From Pictodentalium vernedei (taxonomy: Eukaryota; Mollusca; Scaphopoda; Dentaliida; Dentaliidae): a DNA stretch of 64,000 bases. The notes beneath the pieces are model-generated. The model did not search any database. It was not told the DNA's origin and saw only the letters and a program-made list of their open reading frames with translations. How positions within the stretch are numbered: position 1 is the first letter of the stretch; each line of letters begins with the position of its first letter. Made by a program: the position numbers and the translations under genes. The stretch lies in NCBI GenBank assembly GCA_031216915.1, contig CM062290.1, positions 252,904,581-252,968,580 on the forward strand. The letters run 5' to 3'. Shown piece by piece: positions 1-11,329 of this stretch.

Positions 1-328
1 AAAACAACCTTAGGGTGGTTAGAAGTTTCCAAAACCCTTTCAGGCCAACAATCATCAAACACTGACAAAACAGAAATATCTGTATTCTGGTGTGAGGTTT
101 TTAAATGCAAGCTACATATATGCCATAACATCATATAAGATGTAAATTACCTAAAGTGAATACTCATTTTTTTGGCAATGTGGAAATAACAGTCCTGAGA
201 TGTAAAACTCTATTAATCCTTTACACAATGAATCGGTTGAATCCGCCCGCATAATTTACAAAATGAGCTGTTGGAAAACATTTATTTTTCAAAAAACTTC
301 AACAAAACCTTATTGACCCCCTCACTGG
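1..328. other. Unassigned AT-rich sequence
   Basis: I see no exon, RNA gene or known repeat here. There is no hydrophobic stretch that could be the missing transmembrane exon of the LAMP gene. It is probably intron of that gene, ending where a beta element head starts. Confidence 0.4.
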
Positions 329-656
329 AACAAGAGGCCCCAGGGTCCTGAGGGCGCCCACCTGATATGGTAGTCTAAATATCAAACCAAGGACTTGACT
401 TGAATAAACTGCATATGCCCCTCCTATGAAAAGCATATACCAACTAGATGAAGCAGTTGTGTCCACCCAATACACAGGATTTTCCTTCTATTTTCAGTTC
501 CTGCACTTTTACGTCCCAAAATTGAGATAAACGCATAAAAAAAACAGATTTCTTTTTTATTTTTGTTCGGAAATTTTTGAAGTCCCACCCGGCACCCAAA
601 TTTTCAGTGTAAAAAAAAGAAGAAGTTTTTGTCTTAAAATTGACCGAAACACATAA
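329..656 (+). mobile_element. Beta element, left end (outermost, split)
   Basis: It starts with the beta head: ACAAGAGGCCCC, a small hairpin, then CCACCTGAT where other copies read CTCACCTGA. An alpha element begins at 657 and splits it. The piece at about 6839-7344, which carries a beta tail, is the best candidate for its right half. The head marks a non-autonomous family found at least six times in the window. Confidence 0.6.
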
Positions 657-2193
657 ATGAAAGTGTCAATGACACTGTAGCTCAACTTGTCAAGACATGT
701 ACATGTATAGTATGTGACACAGCAATGACAAACATCTGGGTAATGACCTGATAACAAAGGTACATAAAAAGTATTGTAACGGTCTGTACATAAATACTGA
801 CCGTAGCCTGTAACAAATGTACAGGTAAAGTATTGTAAAGGTGGGTGACAGTCAGATGCTAAACTAGAAAAGAAATTTTTGAGTCCCCGAGTGGGTCTGA
901 CTAAACCCCAAAATATTTGTTCTCTTAGCACAGTGATAACAAAGGCACCCCAAAACACACTCATTCCTGTCCCAAGGTGAAAACAAAGGTACCCAAGAAG
1001 TTTCGTGAAGATCAGTTCATAAATACGAGCTGTATAGAAGTTGTGACAAAAAACTGATTGGACCTAATTTTGGTACAAATTGGCCACTGGCAGCCATCTT
1101 GAATTTTGGACCGCACTCAGAAAAACACTTGTTCTCATCCCAGGTGATAACAAAGGTACCCAAGAAGTTTCATGAAAATCAGTTGATAAATACAGCCTCT
1201 AGCCCAAGCCGTATTGACATGTGCACTTACAGTGTATAAGTAGCACTAAATAAATCAAAATTCATCTAATTTGCATAATTTGTGTACGAGAAAAAAACCT
1301 GTACTGTATGTGATGTATTCCGTTTTACTAAACACTCATACAAAAATTTATTCAAATCAGAACTTCCATACAGAAGTTCTGTACAAAAGACTGATTGCAC
1401 TAATTTTGGTACAAAATGGCTACTGGTGGCCATCTTGAATTTCGGACCACATCCCCAAAACACCCGTTCTCATCCCACGGTGATAACAAAGGTACCCAAG
1501 AAGTTTCGTAAAGATCGGTTCATAAATAAGGCCTCTAGCCTGAGCCGTATAGAAGTTGTGTACAAAAAACTGATTAAACCTAATTTTGGTACAAAATGGC
1601 CACTGGCAGCCATCTTGAATTTTGGACTGCACTCAGAAAAACACTTGTTCTCATCCCAAGGTGATAACAGAGGTACCCAAGAAGTTTCGTGAAGATCGGT
1701 TGATAAATACAGCCTCTAGCCCGAGCCGTATTGACATGTGTACTTACTGTGTGTAAGTAGCACTGAAAAAATCAAATTCCATCTAATTTTCATAATTTCT
1801 GCACAAGAAAAAAACCCGTATTATATGTGATGTATCCCATGGTACTAAACATTCACACAAAAAAATTTTCAAATCAGCGCTTTCATATGGAAGTTCTGTG
1901 CAAAAATCTGATTGCACCTAATTTTGTACAAGATGGCTGCCATCGGCCATCTTGAATTTCGGACCGCACCCAAAAACACTCGTTCTTGTCCCACGGTGAT
2001 ACCAAAGGTACCCAAGAAGATTCGTAAAGATCGGTTTATAAATACGGTCTCTAGCCCGAGCCGTATTGGCATTTGCACTTACAGTGCTGAAAGTAACACT
2101 TAATACATCAAAGTTAGTCTAATTTGCATAATTTACGTAGAAAAAAAACTGTATTATATGTGATGTATCTCATGGTACTAAACATTTATACAA
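657..2193 (+). mobile_element. Alpha element copy 1, left part
   Basis: The head is ATGAAAG, then the perfect hairpin AGTGTCA-A-TGACACT, then GTAGCTCAACTTG. A lead of about 350 bp is followed by tandem units of about 340 bp, each carrying a paired ATGGCC...GCCATCTTG motif. A beta element interrupts it at 2194 inside a run of A, and it resumes at 6598. Short reading frames here are accidents of the repeat. Confidence 0.75.
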
Positions 2194-2825
2194 ACAAGAG
2201 GCCCCACGTGGCCTTAATCGCTCACCTGACAAAGTGACTCTAAGAAGTATTTTAGGTCACCTTCACCATGTCATGCCTCATCAACATTAACTGGTTGAGT
2301 GATAGATTTTGTTTGAAGTTCAACATTTGTTACCTAAAATTAGTTTTATTTAAAATCATTGGTGTGTGGCCAATCTCCAATGATTTTTAATAAAGCAAAT
2401 TTATCTCTGCAGACAAACTGGTTTAGCATGAAGCACAAACAAGGAATGTGAAGAGATAGCCTTGGACATCTCTCCCCAACTGTGGATATCTTCCATGTGC
2501 TACATGTACATATTTGCATGCAAGAAAACAAAAATTTTCACAAATTTTCCAAAATATTAGTTTTTTTTACCATCATTGGAACAAGCTCAAACAGCTTATT
2601 CCAATAGGGGTATGGGAAGATCAGGTATATTTTTGAGACAGAAATGTGAATATATAAATAATGGTGTTTTTTTGTGAATGATGCTGGAGAATTTTGCGTA
2701 AAGATATGGTAAATGGTTTGTTCTAGATACAGAATGATGCAAAAGTATTTAAATTTGATTAGGCAAGTTGTTCCTATAATGCATTTAAAAATTGAAGTAA
2801 CTGTTTTTTTGCTGCCGAACTTTTA

Positions 2826-2897
2826 GATGTGTGTGTCTGTGTTTGTGTGTGTGTGGTGTGTGTGTGGGGGGGGGGGGGGGGGGAGGGGGGGGGGGGT
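2826..2897. repeat. GT microsatellite running into poly-G
   Basis: A (TG)n tract passes into about 33 G with one A interruption. It is likely polymorphic and prone to forming G-quadruplex structure. Confidence 0.9.
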
Positions 2898-3599
2898 AAG
2901 AGTGTTCTTGCAAACAAAATTCCTGAATAAATGGAAAATTTTATTTTTTGTGTGAAAGACATAGTGCGTGAATGTTGATTGGAACAAGCTTAGAGAGCTC
3001 ATTTTAATGTGAAGTCATAAAGCTGTGTTTTACGTACGAAATTCTGGAATAACTAAAAAAAATTGCTTTTTTGACTCAAAAAGCATGGTGTGCGACCTCT
3101 CATTGGAATGAGCTCAAAAAGCTCATTCCAATGGGGTATTTACAAGCGATAAGTACATGTATGTTTAAGAGACAAAAATTAAAATTTGAATAGCGATTTT
3201 TGCGAAGAATGCTGACAAGTTTTGGCAGTTATGCTGGTAAAAAGGTAAGATATGCAAAGTGGTTGTTTTTTAGAGGCGACATTTAATTAAGGGGAATTAA
3301 CCCTTGATTACTGAGGTAACTTCTAAAAGTACTGAAATTTCATGAAGCAATGTGAATAACAGACAACAGTTGCCTAAAAATTTTATGAATAACTAAAATT
3401 TTTATTCTTTTGTCTCGAAAACATGGCATATGACCTTTGTTGGAATGAGCTGAATGCGTGTGTTCCAATGAGGGGTCATAAAATTTGAATGGAGATTTGT
3501 GTGAATAATGCATTAGTACTGCTAGATTTGGGGTAAACGGTTCACCCTGGATACCACCCCTTCTATAGTAGATCTTTTCTGCAAATTTTGTCTAAGATT

Positions 3600-5880
3600 C
3601 TATCAACTTTACAAATAAATACGTTCATGAATCACAATCAGATCCACCCCACAATGTTGCATACCAAATATCAAAAGATTCTGCCTGCTGGATCTGGAGA
3701 AGAAGATTTTTTAAGAAATATGCCTGAAATGCACTAAGTTAAAATTTGGGCTCCTATACGGAGCCCAAATATAAACCCAGGGGGCCGATTTGAACAAACT
3801 TGAATCAGATCCACTCCACAATGTTGCTTACCAAATATGAAAAGATTCTGAAGCTGGATCTGGAGAAGAAGATTTTTTAAGAAATTTGCCTGAAATGCAC
3901 TAAGTTCAAATTCGAGCTTCTATAGTGAGCCCAAATATGAAACTAGGAAGCCGATTTGAACAAACTTGAATCAGATCCACCCCACAATGTTGCATACCAA
4001 ATATCAAAAGATTCTGCCTGCTGGATCTGGAGAAGAAGATTTTTTAATAAATTTGCCCGAAATGCACTAAGTGCGAATTCAGGCTTCTATATTAAGCCCA
4101 AATATGAATCCAGGGGGCCGATTTGAACAAACTTGAATCAGATCCACCCCGCAATGTTGCATACCAAATATCAAAAGATTCTGCCTGCTGGATCTGGAGA
4201 AGAAGATTTTTTAAGAAATTTGCCTGAAATGCACTAAGTTCGAATTCGAGCTTCTATAGTAAGCCCAAATACGAATCTAAGGAGCCGATTTGAACAAATT
4301 TGCATCAGATCCATCCCACAATGTTGCATACCAAATATCAAAAGATTCTGCCTGCTGGATCTGGAGAAGAAAATTTTTTAAGAAATTTGCCTGAAATGCA
4401 CTAAGTTCGAATTCGAGCTTCTATAGTGAGCCCAAATATGAATCTAGGAAGCCGATTTGAACAAACTTGAATCAGATCCATCCCACAATGTTGCATACCA
4501 AATATCAAAAGATTCTGCCTGCTGGATCTGGAGAAGAAGATTTTTTAATAAATTTGCTTGAAATGCACCAAGTTCAAATTTGGGCTCCTATACTGAGCCC
4601 AAATATAAACCCAGGGGGCCGATTTGAACAAACTTGAATCAGATCCACCCCGCAATGTTGCTTACCAAATATGAAAAGATTCTGCCTGCTGGATCTGGAG
4701 AAGAAGATTTTTTAAGAAATTTGCATGAAATGCACTAAGTTCAAATTCGAGCTTCTATAGTGAGCCCAAATATGAATCTAGGAAGCCGATTTGAACAAAC
4801 TTGAATCAGATCCACCCCACAATGTTGCATACCAAATATCAAAAGATTCTGCCTGCTGGATCTGGACAAGAAGATTTTTTAAGAAATTTGCCTAAATGCA
4901 CTAAGTTCGAAATCGGGCTTCTATACTGAGCCCAAATATGAACCCAGGGGGCCGATTTGAACAAACTTGAATCAGATCCACCCTACAATGTTGCATACCA
5001 AATATCAAAAGATTCTGCCTGCTGGATCTGGAGAAGAAGATTTTTTAAGAAATTTGCCTGAAATGCACTAAGTTCGAAATTGGGCTCCTATACTGAGCCC
5101 AAATATTAACCCAGGGATCCGATTTGAACAAACTTGAATCAGATCCACCCCACAATGTTGCTTACCAAATATGAAAAGATTCTGCCTGCTGGATCTGGAG
5201 AAGAAGATTTTTTAAGAAATTTGCCTGAAATGCACTAAGTTCGAATTCGAGCTTCTATAGTAAGCCCAAATATGAATCCAGGGGGCCGATTTGAACAAAC
5301 TTGAATCAGATCTACCCCACAACGTTGCATACCAAATATCAAAAGATTCTGCCTGCTGGATCTGGAGAAGAAGATTTTTGAAGAAATGTGCCTGAAATGC
5401 ACTAAGTTCGAATTCAAGCTCCTATAGTGAGTCCAAATATGAATCTAGGGAGCTGATTTGAACAAACTTGAATCAGATCCACCCTACAATGTTGCATGCC
5501 AAATATCAAAAGATTCTGCCTGCTGGATCTGGAGAAGAAGATTTTCAAAGAAATTTGCCTGAAATGCAGTAAGTTCAAATTTGGGCTTCTATACTGAGCC
5601 CAAATATAAACCCAGAGGGCCGATTTGAACAAACTTGAATCAGATCCACCCCACAATGTTGCATACCAAATATCAAAAGATTCTGCCTGCTGGATCTGGA
5701 GAAGAAGATTTTTTAAGAAATTTGCCTGAAATGCACTAAGTTCGAAATCGGGCTCCTATACTGAGCCCAAATATGAACCCAGGGGGCCGATTTGAACAAA
5801 CTTGAATCAGATCCACCCTACAATGTTGCATACCAAATATCAAAAGATTCTGCCTGCTGGATCTGGAGAAGAAGATTTTT
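3600..5880 (+). repeat. 167 bp tandem array inside beta copy 2, about 14 units
   Basis: The segment around ACAATGTTGCATACCAAATA recurs near 3652, 3820, 3984, 4150, 4319, 4488 and onward to 5823, a spacing of 164-170 bp. Units differ by a few per cent. Minus-strand frames of 60-80 codons across it are only shadows of the repeat. Confidence 0.9.
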
Positions 5881-6597
5881 TAATGTTTTTCCCATTGCCT
5901 ACAGTGTTAAAAAGTGCTGACTCAGCACTTTTTCAAAGTCCCGAAACTGTACCCTATGATAAAACCGATGGCATTTTTTTTTACCAATCCTTTCTGTTGG
6001 TCCTAAGGAAGCTGCACACCAAATAAAAATTCTCAGTGCCGTGCAGTTTTGGAGATATGGGCGTTTTAAATTTTTTCTATTTTTAGCTCCTGCGGTTCCC
6101 ACGGGGCTGCGGGAAAATTTATTTTTGCATAAATCAAATACTTATGACCCAATAAGCCCTCACATAAAATTTGGTTCAAATCAGCCTCTCGGTTTGGAAA
6201 ATAGAAATTTTGGGCGGGGCAAAAAATTTTGCCCCTCCCATAACGACGCCAAGTATAGCCCCACAAACTTCTCTTGAACAAATCTGAGTCTACACCTCAA
6301 AAGGAAGCTGCACACCAAATATCAAGTCTCTGCTACTGCTGGTTCATGAGAAGAAGATTTACAAAGATTTTGGTGCCCCTTGGGGGCGTGGCACCACCCA
6401 GGAGGAGGGGCAACTTCATTTAAACAAATCTGAATTGGCATTAGGTAATAAACATTTAGCCAACATTTGAATAAAATTGGGCTAGTGGTTTAGGAGGAGA
6501 AGTCGATAATGTAAAGTTAACGCCGGACGGACGACGACGGACGCCGGACAGAAAGTGATTAGTAAAGCTCCCCTTGAGCTTCGCTCAGGTGAGCTAA

Positions 6598-6838
6598 AAA
6601 TTATTCAAATCAGTGCTTTCATATGGAAGTTCTGTGCAAAAATCTGATTTCACCTAAGTCTGCACAAAATGGCCGCCAGCGGCCAACTTGAATTTCGGAT
6701 CGGACCCAAAAACACTTGTTCTCGTCCCACGGTCATAACAAAGGCACCCAAGAAGTTTCGTAAAGAACCGTTCATAAATACGGCCTCTAGCCAGAGCTGT
6801 ATTGGATTGTTGATGGACAGACGGACAGACATTTCGGA
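6598..6838 (+). mobile_element. Alpha copy 1, right part, tail missing
   Basis: The alpha core resumes after the beta insertion (ATTATTCAAATCAG...) and runs to the GGACAGACGGACAG tract. It then switches abruptly to beta core at about 6830-6845. The expected alpha tail hairpin and GTTGAGCTAA are absent, so the junction records a deletion or recombination. Confidence 0.65.
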
Positions 6839-7344
6839 TTTATGCTGCATACCAAATATCAAAACATTCTGGCCGCTGGGTCTGAAGAAGGTTTTTTAAG
6901 AAATTTGCCTGAAATGCACTAAGTTCGAATTCGGGCTTCTATACTGAGCCCAAATTTGAATCCAGGGGGCCTATTTGAACAAACTTGAATCAGAAAATTT
7001 TTGCCCCTCCCATAATGACGGTAAATATAGCCCCACAAACTTCTCTTGAACAAATCTGAGTCTACACCTCAAAAGGAAGCTGCACACCAAATATCAAGTC
7101 TCTGCTACTGCTGGTTCATGAGAAGATTTTTGAAGATTTAAGCACATCTTTTGGGTGTGGCCCTACCAAGGGGCGAGGGAACATGATTTGAACAAAATCA
7201 GATTGCGATGTCATAACAAACTATTATCTCAAATATCAATTATATTGGTTCAGCAGTTTGGGAGAAGATGCAAACACCATGTTCACAGACGACGGACGGT
7301 GAGTGATCACTATCGCTCTCCTGACTGAAAGCCAGGTGAGCTAA
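6839..7344 (+). mobile_element. Beta fragment with tail
   Basis: Beta core units end in GACGACGGACGG and a tail hairpin (CTGACTGAAAGCCAG) followed by GTGAGCTAA. There is no head. It is probably the other half of the copy that starts at 329. Confidence 0.6.
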
Positions 7345-7437
7345 CAAGCTCACTGAGCTCGTTCTATTGAATAGTCACATGGTATGGTTTTGTTTAATAT
7401 TTTTGAAAAGTCTGAAAAAATAATATTTAAAATAATT

Positions 7438-7585
7438 ATTATTTATTTATTAGGGTTTAATGACACTTTAACAGCCAAGGTCATATCATGTCGGTGAATT
7501 TTGTGGGTGGGGGAAGCCAGAGTATCCAGAGAGAACCACAGAGCAACGACAAGCAGCTGCCAGCTTGCCAACAACTAAAATAATA
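7438..7585 (-). mobile_element. 3' fragment of the tRNA-derived SINE
   Basis: It begins with TTATTTATTTATTAGG and carries the same GAAGCC...GAGAGAACCAC...GAGCAACGAC...CAGCTGCCAGC block as the full SINE at 18417-18783. The tRNA-like half is missing, as expected for a copy that is 5'-truncated on the minus strand. Confidence 0.65.
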
Positions 7586-8289
7586 AATTTTGATATCGTC
7601 TGCATTAGGTAATGGGTTAAAGATTTTTTCTAAGGATCAACATCAAAGGTGGGAAAAATAATGAAGAAAACAAAGAATTTTTTTTACAGTTCCCCCAATG
7701 GATATTCAAAATTTCTGATGATAAGCAAAAGAAATGTTGGCAGTCTGTCAGAAAGAAGAGAATTCTTTAGAAACTACAGTACATGCAGAATAAGTTGGTA
7801 CTTTGCCATTGAGTTGGTGGACATTGATCATCAGTTATTTCTGTCAGTCCAGAATAAAACTTGAAGACTCCTCAGCAAATTTGTACATCATGGACTCCTG
7901 GGTTAATATCTGGTGGTTCCTGACATGTGCAAATCTATACCATACCCAGTGGTTCATGATGTAAAAATTTGCTGTCGAATTACCAAGTTTCCAAGGGATT
8001 TGCAGTTAAGGAAAAGAACAGGTGCCCACTCACTCCGTGGCCAGTACCACATCAGTCTGTATGTACAATATACGGTCAAAAGTATGCTTGGAATTAGACT
8101 AAATATAGACTAATTAACTTGACTGACACTGCTAGGACTTTTTATGGTTACCAAAGCAATTAATCAAACTATTCAAACAATCACAAACTTGAGTTTTGTA
8201 TTCTGTCTATGCAGAATCGAGCATGAAATTAAATTTATAGTGTTTGGCAAAGAACAGGTTATTTCGAATAAACTTCTAAGTCAAACCTG
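7586..8289. other. LAMP intron, no recognised repeat
   Basis: This is mostly single-copy-looking sequence. I looked on the minus strand for a transmembrane exon ending in a Gly-Tyr sorting signal and found none. The two plus-strand frames here (71 and 66 codons) have no recognisable content. Confidence 0.45.
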
Positions 8290-8566
8290 ACCCATATTTT
8301 CTGTTCACAAGGCCATACACTAACAGAATTATGCCCATTTTGATGCCCCCTGTGAGCATGGTAACTTTATTTGAACAAACTGGAATTGACAAATGATAAG
8401 AAACAAAAATACCAAATTTGGTTCAATTTAGCCCAGTGGTTTATGAGAAGTCGATGATGTAAAGTTCACGTCCAATGGACAACTGCTGGATGACAGGGAG
8501 ACAATGGATGGACGAAAGATGGACAGAGAGTGATCACTTAAGCACCCCCTGACTTTCAGTCAGGTG
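8290..8566 (+). mobile_element. Beta right-end fragment
   Basis: It ends with the typical beta tail hairpin CCTGACTTTCAGTCAGG followed by TGAG, but CTAA is changed to TTTT. There is no head. Confidence 0.6.
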
Positions 8567-8859
8567 AGTTTTGACTGACAAAGATGACAGAAACTGAGAA
8601 ACTGGCAATTAGTATGTAGTTGAATGAATAGCTGTTCTCTGCAATCAAATTTCAGCAGCATATTCTTTGACGTCTGGTTTTTCCATGAGGTTATAATTAG
8701 TCTCGATAGTTTGGTCATGGACCCCAAAGTTAAAGAGCGACCATGGGGTATGATGAACATGGGATTTAAATGGCGCATATGCTTAATATAAGTACCACAC
8801 CCATACTCCAACCCTGTTATCTAAAACAGTTATTACAAATATTAAAGAAAAGTTACAAC

Positions 8860-9027
8860 CTTCGCCTGAAAAGTTTCCGTTCTTCAAATTGAAAGCCTGA
8901 GCTTTCCATCCATGTCCCATTGATACATTAATATTCTTCATGGTTATTGAGCTTCCAGCATCACAAATGTAGTAGGTGTTGTCACTGAATTTTACCTTCA
9001 GCTCGCTTGTGCCGTTCAGAGTCTGAT
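8860..9027 (-). CDS. LAMP-like gene, exon for the end of luminal domain 2
   Basis: This exon encodes about 56 residues of the second half of a LAMP luminal domain, a heavily glycosylated domain that lines the lysosomal membrane. It reads Asp-Gln-Thr-Leu-Asn-Gly-Thr and then ELKVKFSDNTYYIC, with the third domain cysteine. It continues to KAQAFNLKNGNF, which matches the family's QAF...G.F ending. Sequons are NGT, NVS and NFS. The acceptor is a pyrimidine-rich tract ending ACTTTACAG; the first codon is completed by the last base (phase 1) of the upstream exon at 21958. The donor is either AAG|GTTGTA (used here) or GTT|GTAACT three bases further on; both leave phase 1. The fourth cysteine, transmembrane helix and cytoplasmic tail must lie in later exons, not found between here and base 1. 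The LAMP family call is strong; LAMP1 versus LAMP2 cannot be decided. Confidence 0.82.
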
Positions 9028-9699
9028 CTGTAAAGTTAGAACAAAAATGTCCATAATGCAACTAAATGCAACTAAAGAAAAATGTTATTATTGATATGCC
9101 ATTACTCAAGCTCGTTCCAACATCTACCAGTACTTTCACATTATTTTGTTAGTAATATAAGGATTTAGCTTGGAAAACAACTCCATGTAGTAATCAAAAT
9201 CTCATTTACCCAGACCAGCTGACAAAATAAAATAAAATTTTGTTTCATTTTAGTCAGTCAAACTGAAGTTATCGTTCGGAAACCATATTCAGGACAGATG
9301 TACGGATGAAGAAGGGTAACACTTAATTCCCCTTCGCCAAATTGGCGAGGGCATAGAAATTGGTGGGGGCATGATGAAAATATGAGAGGGTACATGGATC
9401 TGCATATCTTGGCAAAGACCACTATAATGGCTATGTCGGGCTAGAAAACTACTTCACCCATTAAATCAAACTATTTCAAAATGTTTGAACAGTGTTCATG
9501 TTGGCCAAAGTTTTCTTGCAGCCAAGCTGAGCCAAATGGAAATTTTGTTTGGTGCCAAAGGAATTTTTTTGGGGCCAAATGGAATCTGACTGTAAATGAG
9601 AGCAAATTTTAACAATGTAACATTGTCCGAGTGCTACAAGGTGCCATCTGCAATGCTAAAGTATTACAGATAGTGCCTTAATGCACTCAAAGTATGATA
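9028..9699. other. LAMP intron, apparently unique sequence
   Basis: No TE ends were found. It contains a short hairpin around 9330-9350 (CCTTCGCCAAATTGGCGAGGG) and a 10 bp direct duplication (TGCAACTAAA) near 9056-9075. Neither suggests a gene. Confidence 0.4.
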
Positions 9700-9839
9700 T
9701 TTTAATTTAGTTTCTCCCCCCTCCCTCCTCATACAGCACTAATCTGAACATTAATTTGGGCACCCATAGAGGGTATTTGGACTGTGGAATTTGATTTCAA
9801 CAAACGTGTGAATGAATCTTCCAAAGATGTAAAATGTGA
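9700..9839 (+). mobile_element. Beta core fragment, left of a nested insertion
   Basis: The stretch from GGGCACCCATAGAGGG to CCAAAGATGT is beta core, as at 52060-52110. It is broken at 9840 by an alpha head and continues at 15196 (TGAAAGTATTTGGAGCAG), giving the outermost layer of a four-level nest. Confidence 0.6.
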
Positions 9840-11329
9840 ATGAAAGTGTCAATGACACTGCAGCTCAACTTGTTTAAGACATGTACATGTATAGTATGTG
9901 ACACAGCAATGACAAACATCTAGGTAATGACCTGATAACAAAGGTACATGTAAAGTATTGTAACAGTCTGTACATAAATGCTGACCGTAGCCTGTAACAA
10001 ATATATATGTAAAGTATTGTAAAAGTGGGGGTGACAGTTAGATGCTAAACTAGGAAAGAAATCTTTGAGACCCAAAAATATTTGTTCTCATAGCCTAGCA
10101 GTGATAACACAGGCACCCAATAACAAGGTGATAACAAAGGTACCCAAAGAAGTTTTGTGAAGATCAGTTCATAAATACGGCCTCTAGCCTGAGCCGTATA
10201 GAAGTTGTGTACAAAAAACTGATTGGACCTAATTTTGGTACAAAATGGCCACTGGCAGCCATCTTGAAATTTGGACCACACCCAGACACATTCGTTCTCG
10301 TCCCAGGGTGATAACAAAGGTACCCAAGAAGTTTTGTGAAGATCGGTTCATAAATACAGCCTCTAGCCTGATCCATATTGATACATGCACTTACTGTGTA
10401 TTAGTAGCACTGAATAAATCAAAGTTCATCTAATTTGCATAATTTCTGCTCGAGAAAAAAACCCTGTATTATATGTGATGTATTCCATGTTACTAAACAT
10501 TCATACAAAAATTTATTCAAATCAGAACTTTCATATAGAAGTTCTGTACAAAAAACTGAATGCACTAATTTTAGTACAAAATGGCCACCGGCAGCCGTCT
10601 TGAATTTAGGACCACACCCAAAAACACTCATTCTCGTCCCACAGTGAGAACAAAGGTACCCAAGAAGGTTTGTAAAGATCGGTTCATAAATACAGCCTCT
10701 AGCCTGAGCCGTATAGAAGTTGTGTACAAAAAACTGATTGGACCCAATTTCGATACAAAATGGCCACTGGCAGCCATCTCAAATTTTGGACCGCACACAG
10801 AAACACTCGTTCTCATCCCAAGGTGATAACAAAGGTACCCAAGAAGTTTCGTGAAGTTTGGTTCATAAATACAGACTCTAGCCTGAGCCGTAAATGTGCA
10901 CTTATTGTGAAAAAGTAGCACTGAATAAATCAAAGTTCATCTAATTTGCATAATTTCTGAACGAGAAAAAACCTATAATATATGTGATGTATTCCGTGTT
11001 ACTAAAAATTTATTCAAATCAGAACTTTCATACAGAAGTTCTATACAAATGAAAGTGTCAATGACACTGTAGCTTAACTTGTGTGTTGTGTTTGATGAAA
11101 AGGATAATGTTCAATGTTTATGAAAGGATTATGAAATAAGACAAGAATTGTGATAGTTGGGAATATGTTCATTTCTGTTCCCTGTATGCTATGTTTATGA
11201 AACATGAGGTGTACACTGTACTAAAGAGCTGAGGGGTGGGTTAACCCTCACAGTTAATGAATATCAACAAAAGTTACCAAGTTACAGTGAAATTATTCCA
11301 AAACGAGTCATCCTATCAAGTTACATTAA

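Larger units (their letters stand above)
2194..6597 (+). mobile_element. Beta element copy 2, complete, 4.4 kb
   Basis: Both ends are visible. The head is ACAAGAGGCCCCACGTGGCC followed by GCTCACCTGA; the tail is a TGAGC-TTC-GCTCA hairpin followed by GGTGAGCTAA. GCTCACCTGA and TCAGGTGAGC are perfect 10 bp subterminal inverted repeats. The first 1.3 kb holds diverged units with internal palindromes (perfect 14 bp arms near 3101-3133). Then comes a 167 bp tandem array, then a (GACG)n tract at about 6515-6550. Alpha sequence continues on both sides, across a shared run of A, without a target duplication. Confidence 0.8.

Noticed and set aside
1282-1692. Many 60-136 codon frames containing Met-Ala-Ala-Gly-Ser-His-Leu-Glu-Phe or its reverse-frame partner
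   Set aside because: They are translations of the alpha repeat around the ATGGC/GCCAT pair, on both strands, and stop at random.
3680-3720. CTGAAGA-like words in most beta units as ribozyme cores
   Set aside because: They are part of the repeated GATCTGGAGAAGAAG text; GAAA, stem pairing and a cleavage triplet are absent.
3600-5880. Regular spaced repeats that might suggest a CRISPR array
   Set aside because: The DNA is eukaryotic; units are 167 bp contiguous copies without repeat-spacer structure or cas genes.
7708-7745. Second hammerhead: CTGATGA followed by GAAA
   Set aside because: The spacer between the two core words does not form stem II and no stem I partner is visible.
1-8859. Final LAMP exon with transmembrane helix and Gly-Tyr tail
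   Set aside because: Searched by eye on the minus strand; no hydrophobic exon with suitable splice sites was found. It may lie to the left of the window.
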